A stretch of DNA of 10,189 nucleotides from Spongiibacteraceae bacterium (GCA_030618505.1 JAUXDF010000078.1:1-10189); one strand, 5' to 3'. Numbered from the stretch's first letter, positions 1-7,658 are shown. Notes: generated by a model from the sequence alone, not told the origin. Program-made: numbers and translations.

Positions 1-1
1 C

Positions 2-784
2 TCCGACTTCCTCTCCATTCTGCTTGGTTCCAACCCCGGTAATATCCCGCGCGGCAAGACGATTGATGCATTCGTACTGCCGCAGGTGCCCGAGGGCCTG
101 CCCTCGGAACTGCTCGCACGGCGGCCGGATATACGGCTGGCGGAACAGGACCTGATCGCCGCCAATGCCCAGATCGGCGTGGCACGCTCACAGTACTTCC
201 CGACGATCTCCCTGTCCGGCCTGTTTGGTTATGCCAGCACCGAGCTCTCCGACCTGCTGCAGGGCTCATCGGAAATCTGGGACATCGGTGCCGGTGCACT
301 GGGCCCGATCTTTACCGGTGGCCGCATCAGCGGCCAGGTCCGCGCCTCGGAAGCGGTACAGCGACAGGCGCTGGTCGGCTATGCACAGAGCATACAAACG
401 GCCTTCCGTGAAGTGGATGACGCACTCATCTCCAGTGTCAAATTCCGTGAGGAACTTGCAGCACAGGACCGGCGCGTCGATGCACTGAAGGACTATGCCC
501 ACTATGCGCAAATCCGCTATGACGAGGGACAGGTCAGCTTTATCGAGGTACTGGATTCAGAACGCCGCCTGTTCGATGCCGAACTGCTGCTTGCCCAGAG
601 CAAGAACGATGTCTATGCCTCACTGGTTGGCCTCTACAAGGCCATGGGGGGTGGCTGGATACAGCAGGCAGAAACCGTGGCCAACGAGACCGACTATGCA
701 CCCGATGAAGAGAAACAGGAAGGCTTCAACTGGGGCATGAAACGAACGCAACCGGCGGCTGTAGAAGAGGCTGCCGGGACCTAA
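2..784 (+). CDS. NodT/OprM-type outer membrane efflux channel, C-terminal part (5' truncated by window edge)
   Basis: The frame is open from base 2 to a TAA at 782-784 and encodes about 260 residues. The true start lies upstream of the window, and the internal GTG at 86 is not a start. The protein matches the second repeat of the outer-membrane factor family (NodT/OprM/TolC). It has the conserved LPSELLARRPDIR-AE segment, then N-A-IGVARSQYFPTISLSG, G-IF-GGRI, and a long helical stretch ending in ALISS, YDEGQVSFIEVLDSER and SLVGLYKAMGGGW. These trimeric channels carry drugs, metals or other substrates across the outer membrane, together with an RND pump and a periplasmic adaptor, which would be expected upstream. 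The last 40 residues are polar and poorly conserved, as is usual for this family. The substrate cannot be told from this half. The DNA is clearly GC-richer than the genes to its right. Confidence 0.93.
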   Translation, partial: SDFLSILLGSNPGNIPRGKTIDAFVLPQVPEGLPSELLARRPDIRLAEQDLIAANAQIGVARSQYFPTISLSGLFGYASTELSDLLQGSSEIWDIGAGALGPIFTGGRISGQVRASEAVQRQALVGYAQSIQTAFREVDDALISSVKFREELAAQDRRVDALKDYAHYAQIRYDEGQVSFIEVLDSERRLFDAELLLAQSKNDVYASLVGLYKAMGGGWIQQAETVANETDYAPDEEKQEGFNWGMKRTQPAAVEEAAGT

Positions 785-892
785 TTCCGTTGAAATACTA
801 AAAGTTAGTGGCGGAGGCTTCAGCTCCCTTTGTGGCATAAGTGCGAGTCAACCGCTTCATGCGGTAGGAACCCGTGCTTGATTGTCGACATA

Positions 893-906
893 TTGATCTA
901 TATCAA
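893..906 (+). promoter_or_regulatory. FNR/Anr-type binding site
   Basis: The sequence TTGATCTATATCAA is a perfect match to the FNR/Anr/FixK consensus TTGAT-N4-ATCAA. Its centre, between 899 and 900, lies 28.5 bases before the first base of the TATAGT hexamer. That is within one base of the spacing of a class II activated promoter, where the site is centred at -41.5. FNR-family regulators activate such promoters when oxygen is scarce. The only gene placed to respond is the downstream GAF-domain gene. The box and spacing are seen directly, while regulation by FNR is inferred. Confidence 0.75.
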
Positions 907-927
907 TGTGAAAACACTTCTTCATTA

Positions 928-933
928 TATAGT
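928..933 (+). promoter_or_regulatory. Candidate -10 element (TATAGT) of an FNR-dependent promoter
   Basis: TATAGT matches the sigma-70 -10 consensus TATAAT at five of six positions. It predicts a transcription start near 940-941, which puts the FNR box at about -41. No good -35 hexamer is needed at a class II site, because the bound regulator overlaps that position. The leader would be about 65-90 nt, depending on which ATG of the GAF gene is used. Confidence 0.5.
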
Positions 934-1028
934 CCTATTCACTTTAGGTCTCTCAAGTATGTACACTTCTCTGTTTGTGCATTACAAGAGCAACTTACAG
1001 AATCATGTCCAAAACCCGGGAACATACC

Positions 1029-1649
1029 ATGCTGAAAAATATTCGTGAAAGCCTACACAAACTGAAAGAAGAACATCAGTTAATTAATTCTCATATAGGG
1101 ACATATTACGATGAATCAGCAGAGGACGATTATCTGGAGTTCTTTACACGCATCATTACCAGGCTGGCACATGGCGAACGAAGCAGCATATACATAAATG
1201 ACCCGGAAAATGAGACTGTTTGGTTCGAGGTAGGAACTGGAACTGACAGAAAGCATGTCTCTGAACATAAAGAAGGCTCTATGGTGGGCAGAGTCATAGC
1301 AAGTGGGAAAGCTGAAATTAATAATGATATGAATGCTCAAGAAGGAACTCGCAATGCTATTTGCGTTCCAGTACAAAGCATGGATAAAAAACAGGTGACA
1401 GGGGTAATTCAAGTAGTTAATAAGGAAAACGAAGAGTCATTTAACGAGGAAGACCAGGAATGGCTTGAAGATGTCGCTCACAATATCCAGTTCAACATTG
1501 AACATATCTCCTTACACCAGGGTTCGTTGAGTATCACAGATAAGATATTGGAAGCTTCCAACAAATTATTGACGACGCTCGCTATACTTTTCATGCTTTT
1601 ATTAGGCGGTTTTACCTTGCTTCTGCTGGTTTTTTGGTTGGTCTCCTGA
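1029..1649 (+). CDS. Tail-anchored GAF-domain protein
   Basis: The gene encodes 206 residues from the ATG at 1029, which is preceded by a GGGAA stretch about 8 nt upstream. An in-frame ATG at 1005 and a TTG at 975 are alternatives, but their ribosome-binding sites are poorer. Residues about 30-160 form a GAF domain, recognisable by G-MVGRVIASGKAEINND, then AICVPV, then TGVIQVVNK, F-EED. Residues about 180-204 are one strongly hydrophobic helix ending just before the stop. The protein should therefore be held at the inner membrane by its C-terminus, with the GAF domain in the cytoplasm. No catalytic or output domain is attached, so it may act as a small ligand or redox sensor that signals through a partner. 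The ligand is unknown. A perfect FNR-type box lies upstream. The final 42 codons are duplicated at 8340-8468. Composition is much more AT-rich than the efflux gene on its left. Confidence 0.85.
   Translation: MLKNIRESLHKLKEEHQLINSHIGTYYDESAEDDYLEFFTRIITRLAHGERSSIYINDPENETVWFEVGTGTDRKHVSEHKEGSMVGRVIASGKAEINNDMNAQEGTRNAICVPVQSMDKKQVTGVIQVVNKENEESFNEEDQEWLEDVAHNIQFNIEHISLHQGSLSITDKILEASNKLLTTLAILFMLLLGGFTLLLLVFWLVS
1521..1649 (+). repeat. Direct repeat copy A: 3' end of the GAF gene
   Basis: These 129 bases align without any gap to 8340-8468 on the same strand, with 18 differences by eye (about 86% identity). The first 51 bases differ at only one position, while the remaining 78 differ at 17. 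The repeat ends with the stop codon followed by TT in both copies. It encodes the juxtamembrane segment and membrane anchor of the GAF protein. Confidence 0.9.
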
Positions 1650-1886
1650 TTGCGTTTACGATGGTCGTGGCTCCCTAGTTATTCAGCATCAAGATATTTG
1701 ATCAGGGTGACAAGGTTTTTGTCGATGCCTCGTTTGCAAGTCATCTCATCCATTATGTTACGTTGACCGGTCGAACCCGCCACCCATGAATGCGACGTTC
1801 ATTGTACCCCGTCAGCCCCAGTTGGACAGAATAGCCTGATTGTTTAAGAGATAGTTTTAGCTCATCGTTAACCCCTAGAGGAAACG
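1650..1886. other. Spacer between GAF gene and truncated transposase
   Basis: No gene is supported in these 237 bases. The first 150 bases after the GAF stop show no recognisable feature and no hairpin with a T-run. Thus neither the rightward GAF transcript nor the leftward kinase transcript has a visible intrinsic terminator here. The second part, from about 1803, is the probable left end and leader of the IS3-family element. Confidence 0.5.
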
Positions 1887-2066
1887 ATGATGCCAAGAAG
1901 AACCAACAAACCCAGCACCGAAAAGGCCGTTCGAGATATACGCCGTGCCACCCAGCGGCGCTATTCCGCAGAAGAAAAGATCCGCATTGTACTGGAAGGT
2001 CTGCGTGGTGAGAACAGTATCGCCGAGCTGTGCCGCCGCGAGGGGCTCAATGCCAATGTCTACTAC
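1803..2066 (+). mobile_element. IS3-family insertion sequence, left-end remnant
   Basis: The fragment contains the first 60 codons of an IS3-family orfA and its leader. A likely left terminus starts at 1803 with TGTACCCCGTCAGCCCCAGT, beginning with the TG typical of IS3-family ends. This terminus is a guess, because the matching right inverted repeat is absent from the window. The element stops abruptly at about 2066. Everything after that (rest of orfA, orfB, right end) has been replaced by the 3' flank of the sensor-kinase gene, so the element cannot move by itself. Confidence 0.6.
1887..2066 (+). pseudogene. Truncated IS3-family transposase OrfA (HTH_Tnp_1)
   Basis: The ATG at 1887 follows a good ribosome-binding site (GAGG at 1878-1881). 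The product begins MMPRRTNKPSTEKAVRDIRR and contains RRYSAEEKIRIVLEGLRGE-SIAELCRREGLN, the helix-turn-helix of IS3-family OrfA proteins. In intact relatives the motif continues YYxWSKEFLEAGKKRL. Here homology ends at the YY (codons 2061-2066), and the frame then reads ten unrelated residues to a chance stop at 2094-2096. That stop overlaps the end of the oppositely oriented kinase gene. Only the DNA-binding N-terminus remains; the leucine-zipper part, the frameshift region and the catalytic OrfB are gone. Confidence 0.88.
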
Positions 2067-2087
2067 CCATATAGACCTCTTTTAAAT

Positions 2088-5000
2088 TCAACTTAATGAA
2101 ACACGTATTTTATCCAATGTTTCAGTTGCCTCTTTGAACTCAAAACCACCGACCTGCTGGACCAGTTGTTTGAGCAATTGCTGATCGGCCTGATTACCCA
2201 GGCGGCTTTTTAGTTCAGTTGCTTTGTCTTCGGCATCTGGATCCATTTCTTCCAGCATTTCTGCTAGCTCATCCAGCTGCTGGTTAATCTCTTCAGGACT
2301 GAGGGGTTCTGCGGCCTCAGTTTGTACATCGGTTGTTTCTGCAGGCACCAAAGTGGCTAACCCATCCAGCACCGGTGCCATTACCAGCGCCAGTTGTTCT
2401 ACCAGCTCAGTGATATTATCCAGTTCACCCTGCTTGATTGCTAACTCGACGTCTTTTGCCCTGAGATTGAGTTTGCCCGCACCAATGGTTGCTGCAACAC
2501 CTTTAATCGTATGCGCCAGGCGCTGAGCCGTATCGTTATCACCCTCTTTCAGGGCGGCACGGATGGCGGCAACATCCTCACCATGATCAAGATAAAATTC
2601 ACCCAGCAGCTTTCTGAATAGCTTCGGATTACCACCCACTCGTTGTAGCCCAGCATCGAGATCAATACCAAACAGCTGGTCTGGTAGGGTCTGTGCCTCA
2701 TCTCCTGCCATGGCTTCATCTTCTATAGCATCCGGAAGCGCTCGTTCACCTACTTCAATCCATTTAATCAGGGTGCTAAACAAATCCTGTGGATTGATCG
2801 GTTTAGTAATATGGGCATTCATGCCTGCATCAAAAGCCGCTTCTTTGTCCTCTACCATGGCATTGGCGGTCATAGCCAGTACCGGCAGATCTTTGTATTG
2901 CTCCTGCTCGCGTATCTTGCGGGTAGCCGTGTAGCCATCCATCACCGGCATCTGTATGTCCATCAGGACACAGTCATAGGAATTATCCGCCAGTTTATCC
3001 AGGGCTTCCTGACCATTGTTGGCAATGTCGACAATAAACTTTGCCTGCTGAAGAAGCTCGGTCGCCACCTGCTGGTTAATCAGATTGTCCTCGGCGAGCA
3101 AAATATGCGCGCCCTGAATCGGTTTAAGTTCATCCATTTCAACGGCGTGACTGCCACTCCTGGCCGCACCGATCACTTCATGGCCAAAGGTCTCCATCGT
3201 CACATCGAGTAACAGCGATGGATTAACCGGCTTGTTGAGTTCATTGTCCAGTAGTTCAAACCCGGGGGCATCCGCATATTCCGAATGTCCGTGGGCAGTG
3301 ACTAGAATTATTTTTGGAATTTCAGATAAGGCCATATCTTTTTTGATATGAATCGTGGCCTCCAGACCATCCATACCCCCAGGCATGATGTAATCCATCA
3401 ATACCAGACCATAGGGTTCTTCCGCTGATTCAATCATCTCTATCGCCTGCTCAGCGCTGCGGGCAGTGTCAACATTCAACCCGAACTGCCCCAGATAGGC
3501 TTCAAGGATCTCTCTGGCATTCGGCGTGTCATCAACCACCAGCACACGCATACCTTCAAGGTCAGTTGAAAGGTGTTTTACACGATGCTTCGCCTCTTCA
3601 TCAATAGCCAATTCCACTTCGAAGCAAAAGGTACTGCCTTGCCCAGCCTCGCTCTCCACCCAGATCCGTCCATTCATCAGTTCGGTCAGCTGCTTGGAGA
3701 TGGTCAGACCCAGTCCCGTACCACCGTATTTTCTTGAGGTAGAAGAATCTGCCTGACTGAAAGACTGGAACAGTTTAGCCATCTGTTCTTCCGTCATGCC
3801 AATGCCAGTATCGTGAACAGAGAATTTGAGCCGAGTCTTACCCTCGACGATGCTTATCATGCTGATATTCACAAGGATCTGGCCTTCGTGCGTGAATTTA
3901 ACCGCATTGTTTGCCAGGTTCACCAGTATTTGCCCGAGTCGCAATGGATCACCAATTAAATTGGCGGGCACCTCTGGTTGTCGTGAAAACAAAAGCTCCA
4001 GCCCTTTTTCCTGTGTCTTGACGCTAACCACGGTGGCAAGATTTTCCAGCACGGTATCCAGTGAAAATGGTACTGATTCAATATCCATCTTACCGGCTTC
4101 AATCTTGGAAAAATCCAGGATATCGTTGATGATGCCAAGCAAAGCGATAGCAGAGGCATGTACCTTGTTCAAATAGTCTTTTTGCTTAGGATTTAGCTCC
4201 GTGCGTAAGGCCAGGTCTGATAGACCAATGATGGCATTCATGGGCGTTCGAATTTCATGACTCATGTTGGCCAGGAAATCACCCTTGGCTTTCGTCGCCG
4301 CCTCCGCACCTTCCTTGGCCAGCGCTAATTCTTCCTGCGCCTGCCTCCGTTCTGTAATATCTTTAATCAAACCAATAAATAATTTTTCCCCTCCAACGGT
4401 AGTTTCAGATACGCCCAACTCTATCGGGAATAATTCATCACCCTTACGTTGCGCCATCACCTCTCGAGCTCTTCCTATAACGAATTGTTGCCCCGTCTCT
4501 CTATATGTTTCAAGATAACCATCATGATTTTCTTTATCGGGTGATGGCATCAACATACTGACGTTCTTTCCCAATACCTCAGACTCACTGTAACCAAATA
4601 TTTTTTCAGCTGAGGGACTAAATTCCTGGATGGCGCCGATTTCAGAGATGATAACCAGGCCATCAGACAGGTTGGAAACTATGCTCCGTATCCTTGCTTC
4701 TGCTGTAAGTACTTTTTCATTTGCAATCGCAGAGCGCACACGCCCCCAGGCAAATACGCCCGTTAAAGCAAGAAGGAGAGCGATACTGAATAGGATGGTT
4801 GAGTTTGCCTGCTGCCTGATGTTCTCAACCGTTGCATAGGCCTCTGCAGCGTCCAGTTCAGTTGCTATACCGAAACCAAATCTTTCATTCCAAAGCCATG
4901 CACCAATGACCGACACGCCTCGGTAATCGTTATACCCTTGCAGATTGTAACCATCTTTCCCGGAAGTCGCTGAGGCTGCCATAAATGTCAATGCGAGTTC

Positions 5001-7658
5001 CTCTCGATTGACTGAAGGGCGGAATCCTTCCGTCATATTCCCACCAGGATCGCGTATTTCAAGATTAAGAATGCTACGCTTACCCGGTTGTATTAGACCC
5101 ATTTCCCGTATGTCATCATCAAAACGACTTTCACTGATTAGCTGGCCTACAGAATTAAACGCATAACTCTCTCCAGATTTTCCAACTCGCCCTCGTTGAA
5201 GTATTTCTGTAAAGCCTTTCTCCGGGTCGATCATAAAAACCAGGGATGCCAGCACACGCTCATCAGCCGTAATAACGGCTGCTGCTGAAAGTATTAATTT
5301 CTTACTTCCTAAGCTGCTACCAACGGCGTTCTCGCCTTTCTTAGGCAAACTGACGGCACTAAATCTTGGCAATTGCATACTTTCATGGATAAATGCCAGC
5401 TCCGCTTCAGTCCCGAAGCGTTTGCCAATATAAGAGTATTTGTTACTGGATAAAATGAGGCCGCTAGGTTTGACAACCATAAACCCTATATAGTCTTTTT
5501 CATCTAATAAATGGCTCAACTGTACCTGCAAAGAAGTTTGTGCAGGCGCATTCATTAGCGTATTGCGGTCAGCACCTATCTCTCTCAATACTGAAACCAG
5601 CCCCGCAATATCGTCATCCTGCCCCCATAATCTCGCCTCATTTTGCAAGCCGCCCAGGTAAATCTTGGTGGCTTTGTCTGTGCTATTCAGCACCGTTGTC
5701 AGAAGCGATTTAATCTCATCAAACTGTTTATATTCAAGATTCAACCGATTACGCCAGGTAAATCCAGCAATTAATGTAGCAACCACTATCGTCGTAAGAA
5801 ATAGTGGCCAAATCTTAACCAGCCCGCGTACCACCATCTTTCTATGAGAAGCTGTTTCACCACCTGCATAAGCATGCTGCTGATCGACACTATTAACATC
5901 AGATGACCTCATCCAGACAGCAGCCAACAGCAATAAAAGCGACATGGTGAGTAATATCACTACACCCAAAATAGAAACATAAACTTTCAGTTCGTTCCCG
6001 GAACGCGTTAGCCTGTTAATCTCTGACTGGGTACGATCACCGACACTTTGGCTCACTCGCCCGATGTACCCCATGACTTCTGACTTGGAGCGGTGATAGT
6101 CATCACCATGTAAGGATGACTGCGGTAACTTGTAGCCGGGTTCTATTTCTTTGTCATCTAGAAACCCAGCGACGGCGTACATCGCCTGGTCTTCCAATAG
6201 CACCAGCTTATCTGAACTTCGTTTGGCTTTACGCAATAGAGCAAATTCTTCATCAGAAAAACCCGCTTGCTTCATTAAGACCTCAAACGCAATCGGCTCA
6301 CCATCTCCACGCGGCTTTTTTCCGGTTGAGGTGACGTAATCCCAATAAATCTTGTCATACCCAAGGGGTCTAGGTGCCTTGCCATCTCGAATATCCAGGA
6401 TCTGTTTAAAATATTCCTCATACTGACTCTGCCCCGTTACCACATAGGTACGCGCCATACGGGTCAAATCATCAGAAGTTTGCCGCAAATGATCAACCAG
6501 ATTCAACGAATTAACACGTTTTTGTTTTGCCGCATCGATTAAATGGTCATTCTCTACATATTGATTGAATATATAGAGTGCAGCTCCAATCAGCCCCATC
6601 AAGAGGACAATCAACAACATCAAGATTGCCTTATGCCCTCCCTGTCCCTTCCATAGCCTGATAAAGACAAATAATACGATAGCAGCTGTGAACAAAAATA
6701 TTACGTATACCACCCAGTTAAATCGATCCATACTTACCTTGGTCGTTACCAGGTCTGTAATGGGGGGCGCTGCTAAGGTTCCCTGCTGAGTGCTCGGCGC
6801 AGATAACTGCAGCAGCGGTGATTGTAGCCAACGTTCAGATAATGTATGCAGCTCTTGCTCACTAACCGATTGAATACCTTTCGTAAGAATCGAATAAAGT
6901 TCACTCCTGCCTTTTGCTACAGCCATGTGCAATGCAGGGCTCTCTATCTCATTCAGGCTCTCATCTCTGATGTATTTAAGATTTGGAATGTAATTATTTC
7001 GGATGAAATAAGACAATACGCCGATACTATCAATGAATGCGTCTGCCTCCCCCGTTGAAACCGACATGACGGCATCCATCATATTATCGAAAGGTAGTAA
7101 CTTAATATCCGGATATTGATTAGCAAGCACACTCGTAATTAGATAACCCTTAATAGCAGCAACTTTCTTGCCCTTAAGGTCATCAAGGCTTTTTGTTAAT
7201 TGGTCATTACTATTGACTAAAATAACGGAGGGTTGCGTATAGTAACTCGGGGTAAACGTTGCATATTGTTGCCGTTTTTCACTGACATAAATTGCCGGCA
7301 TAATGTCAAGATTGCCTGACTTGAATAGCTCCAGTAATTCATCCCAGCTATGGTCATTAACAAACTCCAGATTCAGGCCGACCTTCTCGGCAACCAGTTT
7401 TACGTAATCAATTGAAAATCCCTTTGGCATCCCGTCTTCCACAAAATCAAAGGGTGGCCGGTCATTCTCATTAGCGACCCTGATTGCCGGGTTCGCCTTT
7501 ATCCAGCTGGTTTCATCCGCCGTTAACTTAACAGTATCTGAGGCAGACACGGTTCCTATGGGTGTAAGAGCGCTACAACACAGAAACAAAACGATTAATT
7601 TGGGTATCCAGATTAATTGATTTCTGAACATGGCGGGAATTATGTGAAGGAATGGCAT
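2088..7658 (-). CDS. Giant multi-sensor hybrid histidine kinase (VFT, helical periplasmic domain, dCache, FixL-like PAS, HisKA-ATPase, REC-REC, HPt)
   Basis: This 1856-residue tripartite (BvgS/ArcB-type) sensor should autophosphorylate and relay phosphate His-Asp-His. In order: signal sequence or TM ~18-38; Venus-flytrap SBP_bac_3 domain ~46-282 (the YASEKR-like VSEKRQQYATFT is typical); TM ~314-334 and ~344-364; periplasmic helical domain ~365-555 (LTRMARTYVVTG, EEYFKQILDIRDGKAPRP); TM ~559-582 and ~613-633; dCache-like domain ~634-950 (GKSGESYAFNSVGQL, YRGVSVIGAWLW); TM ~952-972; PAS ~985-1104; HisKA with His1134 (MSHEIRTPMN); ATPase ~1230-1350 (NNAVKFT, DTGIGM, GGTGLGL); REC1 with Asp1422; REC2 with Asp1567; HPt with His1716 (AHTIKG); acidic helical tail ~1785-1856. 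All phospho-residues are present. The membrane topology is self-consistent if the first hydrophobic segment is a cleaved signal. An internal ATG at 7631 (Met10) gives a more usual signal peptide, and neither start has a clear Shine-Dalgarno. The gene lies 37 nt after the c-haem gene. No output regulator is adjacent. Ligands are unknown. Confidence 0.92.
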   Translation of the reverse strand: MPFLHIIPAMFRNQLIWIPKLIVLFLCCSALTPIGTVSASDTVKLTADETSWIKANPAIRVANENDRPPFDFVEDGMPKGFSIDYVKLVAEKVGLNLEFVNDHSWDELLELFKSGNLDIMPAIYVSEKRQQYATFTPSYYTQPSVILVNSNDQLTKSLDDLKGKKVAAIKGYLITSVLANQYPDIKLLPFDNMMDAVMSVSTGEADAFIDSIGVLSYFIRNNYIPNLKYIRDESLNEIESPALHMAVAKGRSELYSILTKGIQSVSEQELHTLSERWLQSPLLQLSAPSTQQGTLAAPPITDLVTTKVSMDRFNWVVYVIFLFTAAIVLFVFIRLWKGQGGHKAILMLLIVLLMGLIGAALYIFNQYVENDHLIDAAKQKRVNSLNLVDHLRQTSDDLTRMARTYVVTGQSQYEEYFKQILDIRDGKAPRPLGYDKIYWDYVTSTGKKPRGDGEPIAFEVLMKQAGFSDEEFALLRKAKRSSDKLVLLEDQAMYAVAGFLDDKEIEPGYKLPQSSLHGDDYHRSKSEVMGYIGRVSQSVGDRTQSEINRLTRSGNELKVYVSILGVVILLTMSLLLLLAAVWMRSSDVNSVDQQHAYAGGETASHRKMVVRGLVKIWPLFLTTIVVATLIAGFTWRNRLNLEYKQFDEIKSLLTTVLNSTDKATKIYLGGLQNEARLWGQDDDIAGLVSVLREIGADRNTLMNAPAQTSLQVQLSHLLDEKDYIGFMVVKPSGLILSSNKYSYIGKRFGTEAELAFIHESMQLPRFSAVSLPKKGENAVGSSLGSKKLILSAAAVITADERVLASLVFMIDPEKGFTEILQRGRVGKSGESYAFNSVGQLISESRFDDDIREMGLIQPGKRSILNLEIRDPGGNMTEGFRPSVNREELALTFMAASATSGKDGYNLQGYNDYRGVSVIGAWLWNERFGFGIATELDAAEAYATVENIRQQANSTILFSIALLLALTGVFAWGRVRSAIANEKVLTAEARIRSIVSNLSDGLVIISEIGAIQEFSPSAEKIFGYSESEVLGKNVSMLMPSPDKENHDGYLETYRETGQQFVIGRAREVMAQRKGDELFPIELGVSETTVGGEKLFIGLIKDITERRQAQEELALAKEGAEAATKAKGDFLANMSHEIRTPMNAIIGLSDLALRTELNPKQKDYLNKVHASAIALLGIINDILDFSKIEAGKMDIESVPFSLDTVLENLATVVSVKTQEKGLELLFSRQPEVPANLIGDPLRLGQILVNLANNAVKFTHEGQILVNISMISIVEGKTRLKFSVHDTGIGMTEEQMAKLFQSFSQADSSTSRKYGGTGLGLTISKQLTELMNGRIWVESEAGQGSTFCFEVELAIDEEAKHRVKHLSTDLEGMRVLVVDDTPNAREILEAYLGQFGLNVDTARSAEQAIEMIESAEEPYGLVLMDYIMPGGMDGLEATIHIKKDMALSEIPKIILVTAHGHSEYADAPGFELLDNELNKPVNPSLLLDVTMETFGHEVIGAARSGSHAVEMDELKPIQGAHILLAEDNLINQQVATELLQQAKFIVDIANNGQEALDKLADNSYDCVLMDIQMPVMDGYTATRKIREQEQYKDLPVLAMTANAMVEDKEAAFDAGMNAHITKPINPQDLFSTLIKWIEVGERALPDAIEDEAMAGDEAQTLPDQLFGIDLDAGLQRVGGNPKLFRKLLGEFYLDHGEDVAAIRAALKEGDNDTAQRLAHTIKGVAATIGAGKLNLRAKDVELAIKQGELDNITELVEQLALVMAPVLDGLATLVPAETTDVQTEAAEPLSPEEINQQLDELAEMLEEMDPDAEDKATELKSRLGNQADQQLLKQLVQQVGGFEFKEATETLDKIRVSLS

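Larger units (their letters stand above)
785..1028. other. Intergenic region between efflux gene and GAF gene
   Basis: This 244-bp stretch holds no convincing gene. It contains two small perfect hairpins: ACTAA/TTAGT at 797-809 and ACCGC/GCGGT at 851-865. Neither is followed by a T-run, so neither is a clear intrinsic terminator for the efflux gene. Further right are a consensus FNR-type box and a -10 element, listed separately. The base composition becomes AT-rich after about 880. Confidence 0.6.

Noticed and set aside
266..511. Minus-strand reading frame inside the efflux gene
   Set aside because: It is a shadow of a strongly conserved coding frame in GC-rich DNA, with no family resemblance.
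851..865. Hairpin ACCGC-TTCAT-GCGGT as terminator of the efflux gene or an RNA gene
   Set aside because: The stem is only 5 bp, no T-run follows, and the surrounding bases do not fold into a tRNA or known RNA shape.
830..1048. 72-codon plus-strand reading frame overlapping the FNR box and the start of the GAF gene
   Set aside because: It has no ribosome-binding site, no recognisable family, covers the promoter elements, and is out of frame with the well-supported GAF gene.
1690..1710. Second FNR-like site around TTGATCAGGG after the GAF gene
   Set aside because: Only the first half-site matches; the second half lacks ATCAA at the required spacing.
2811..3212. 133-codon plus-strand reading frame opposite the REC2 region of the kinase
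   Set aside because: The minus-strand frame carries a complete and conserved receiver domain; the plus-strand product is low-complexity and has no start signal.
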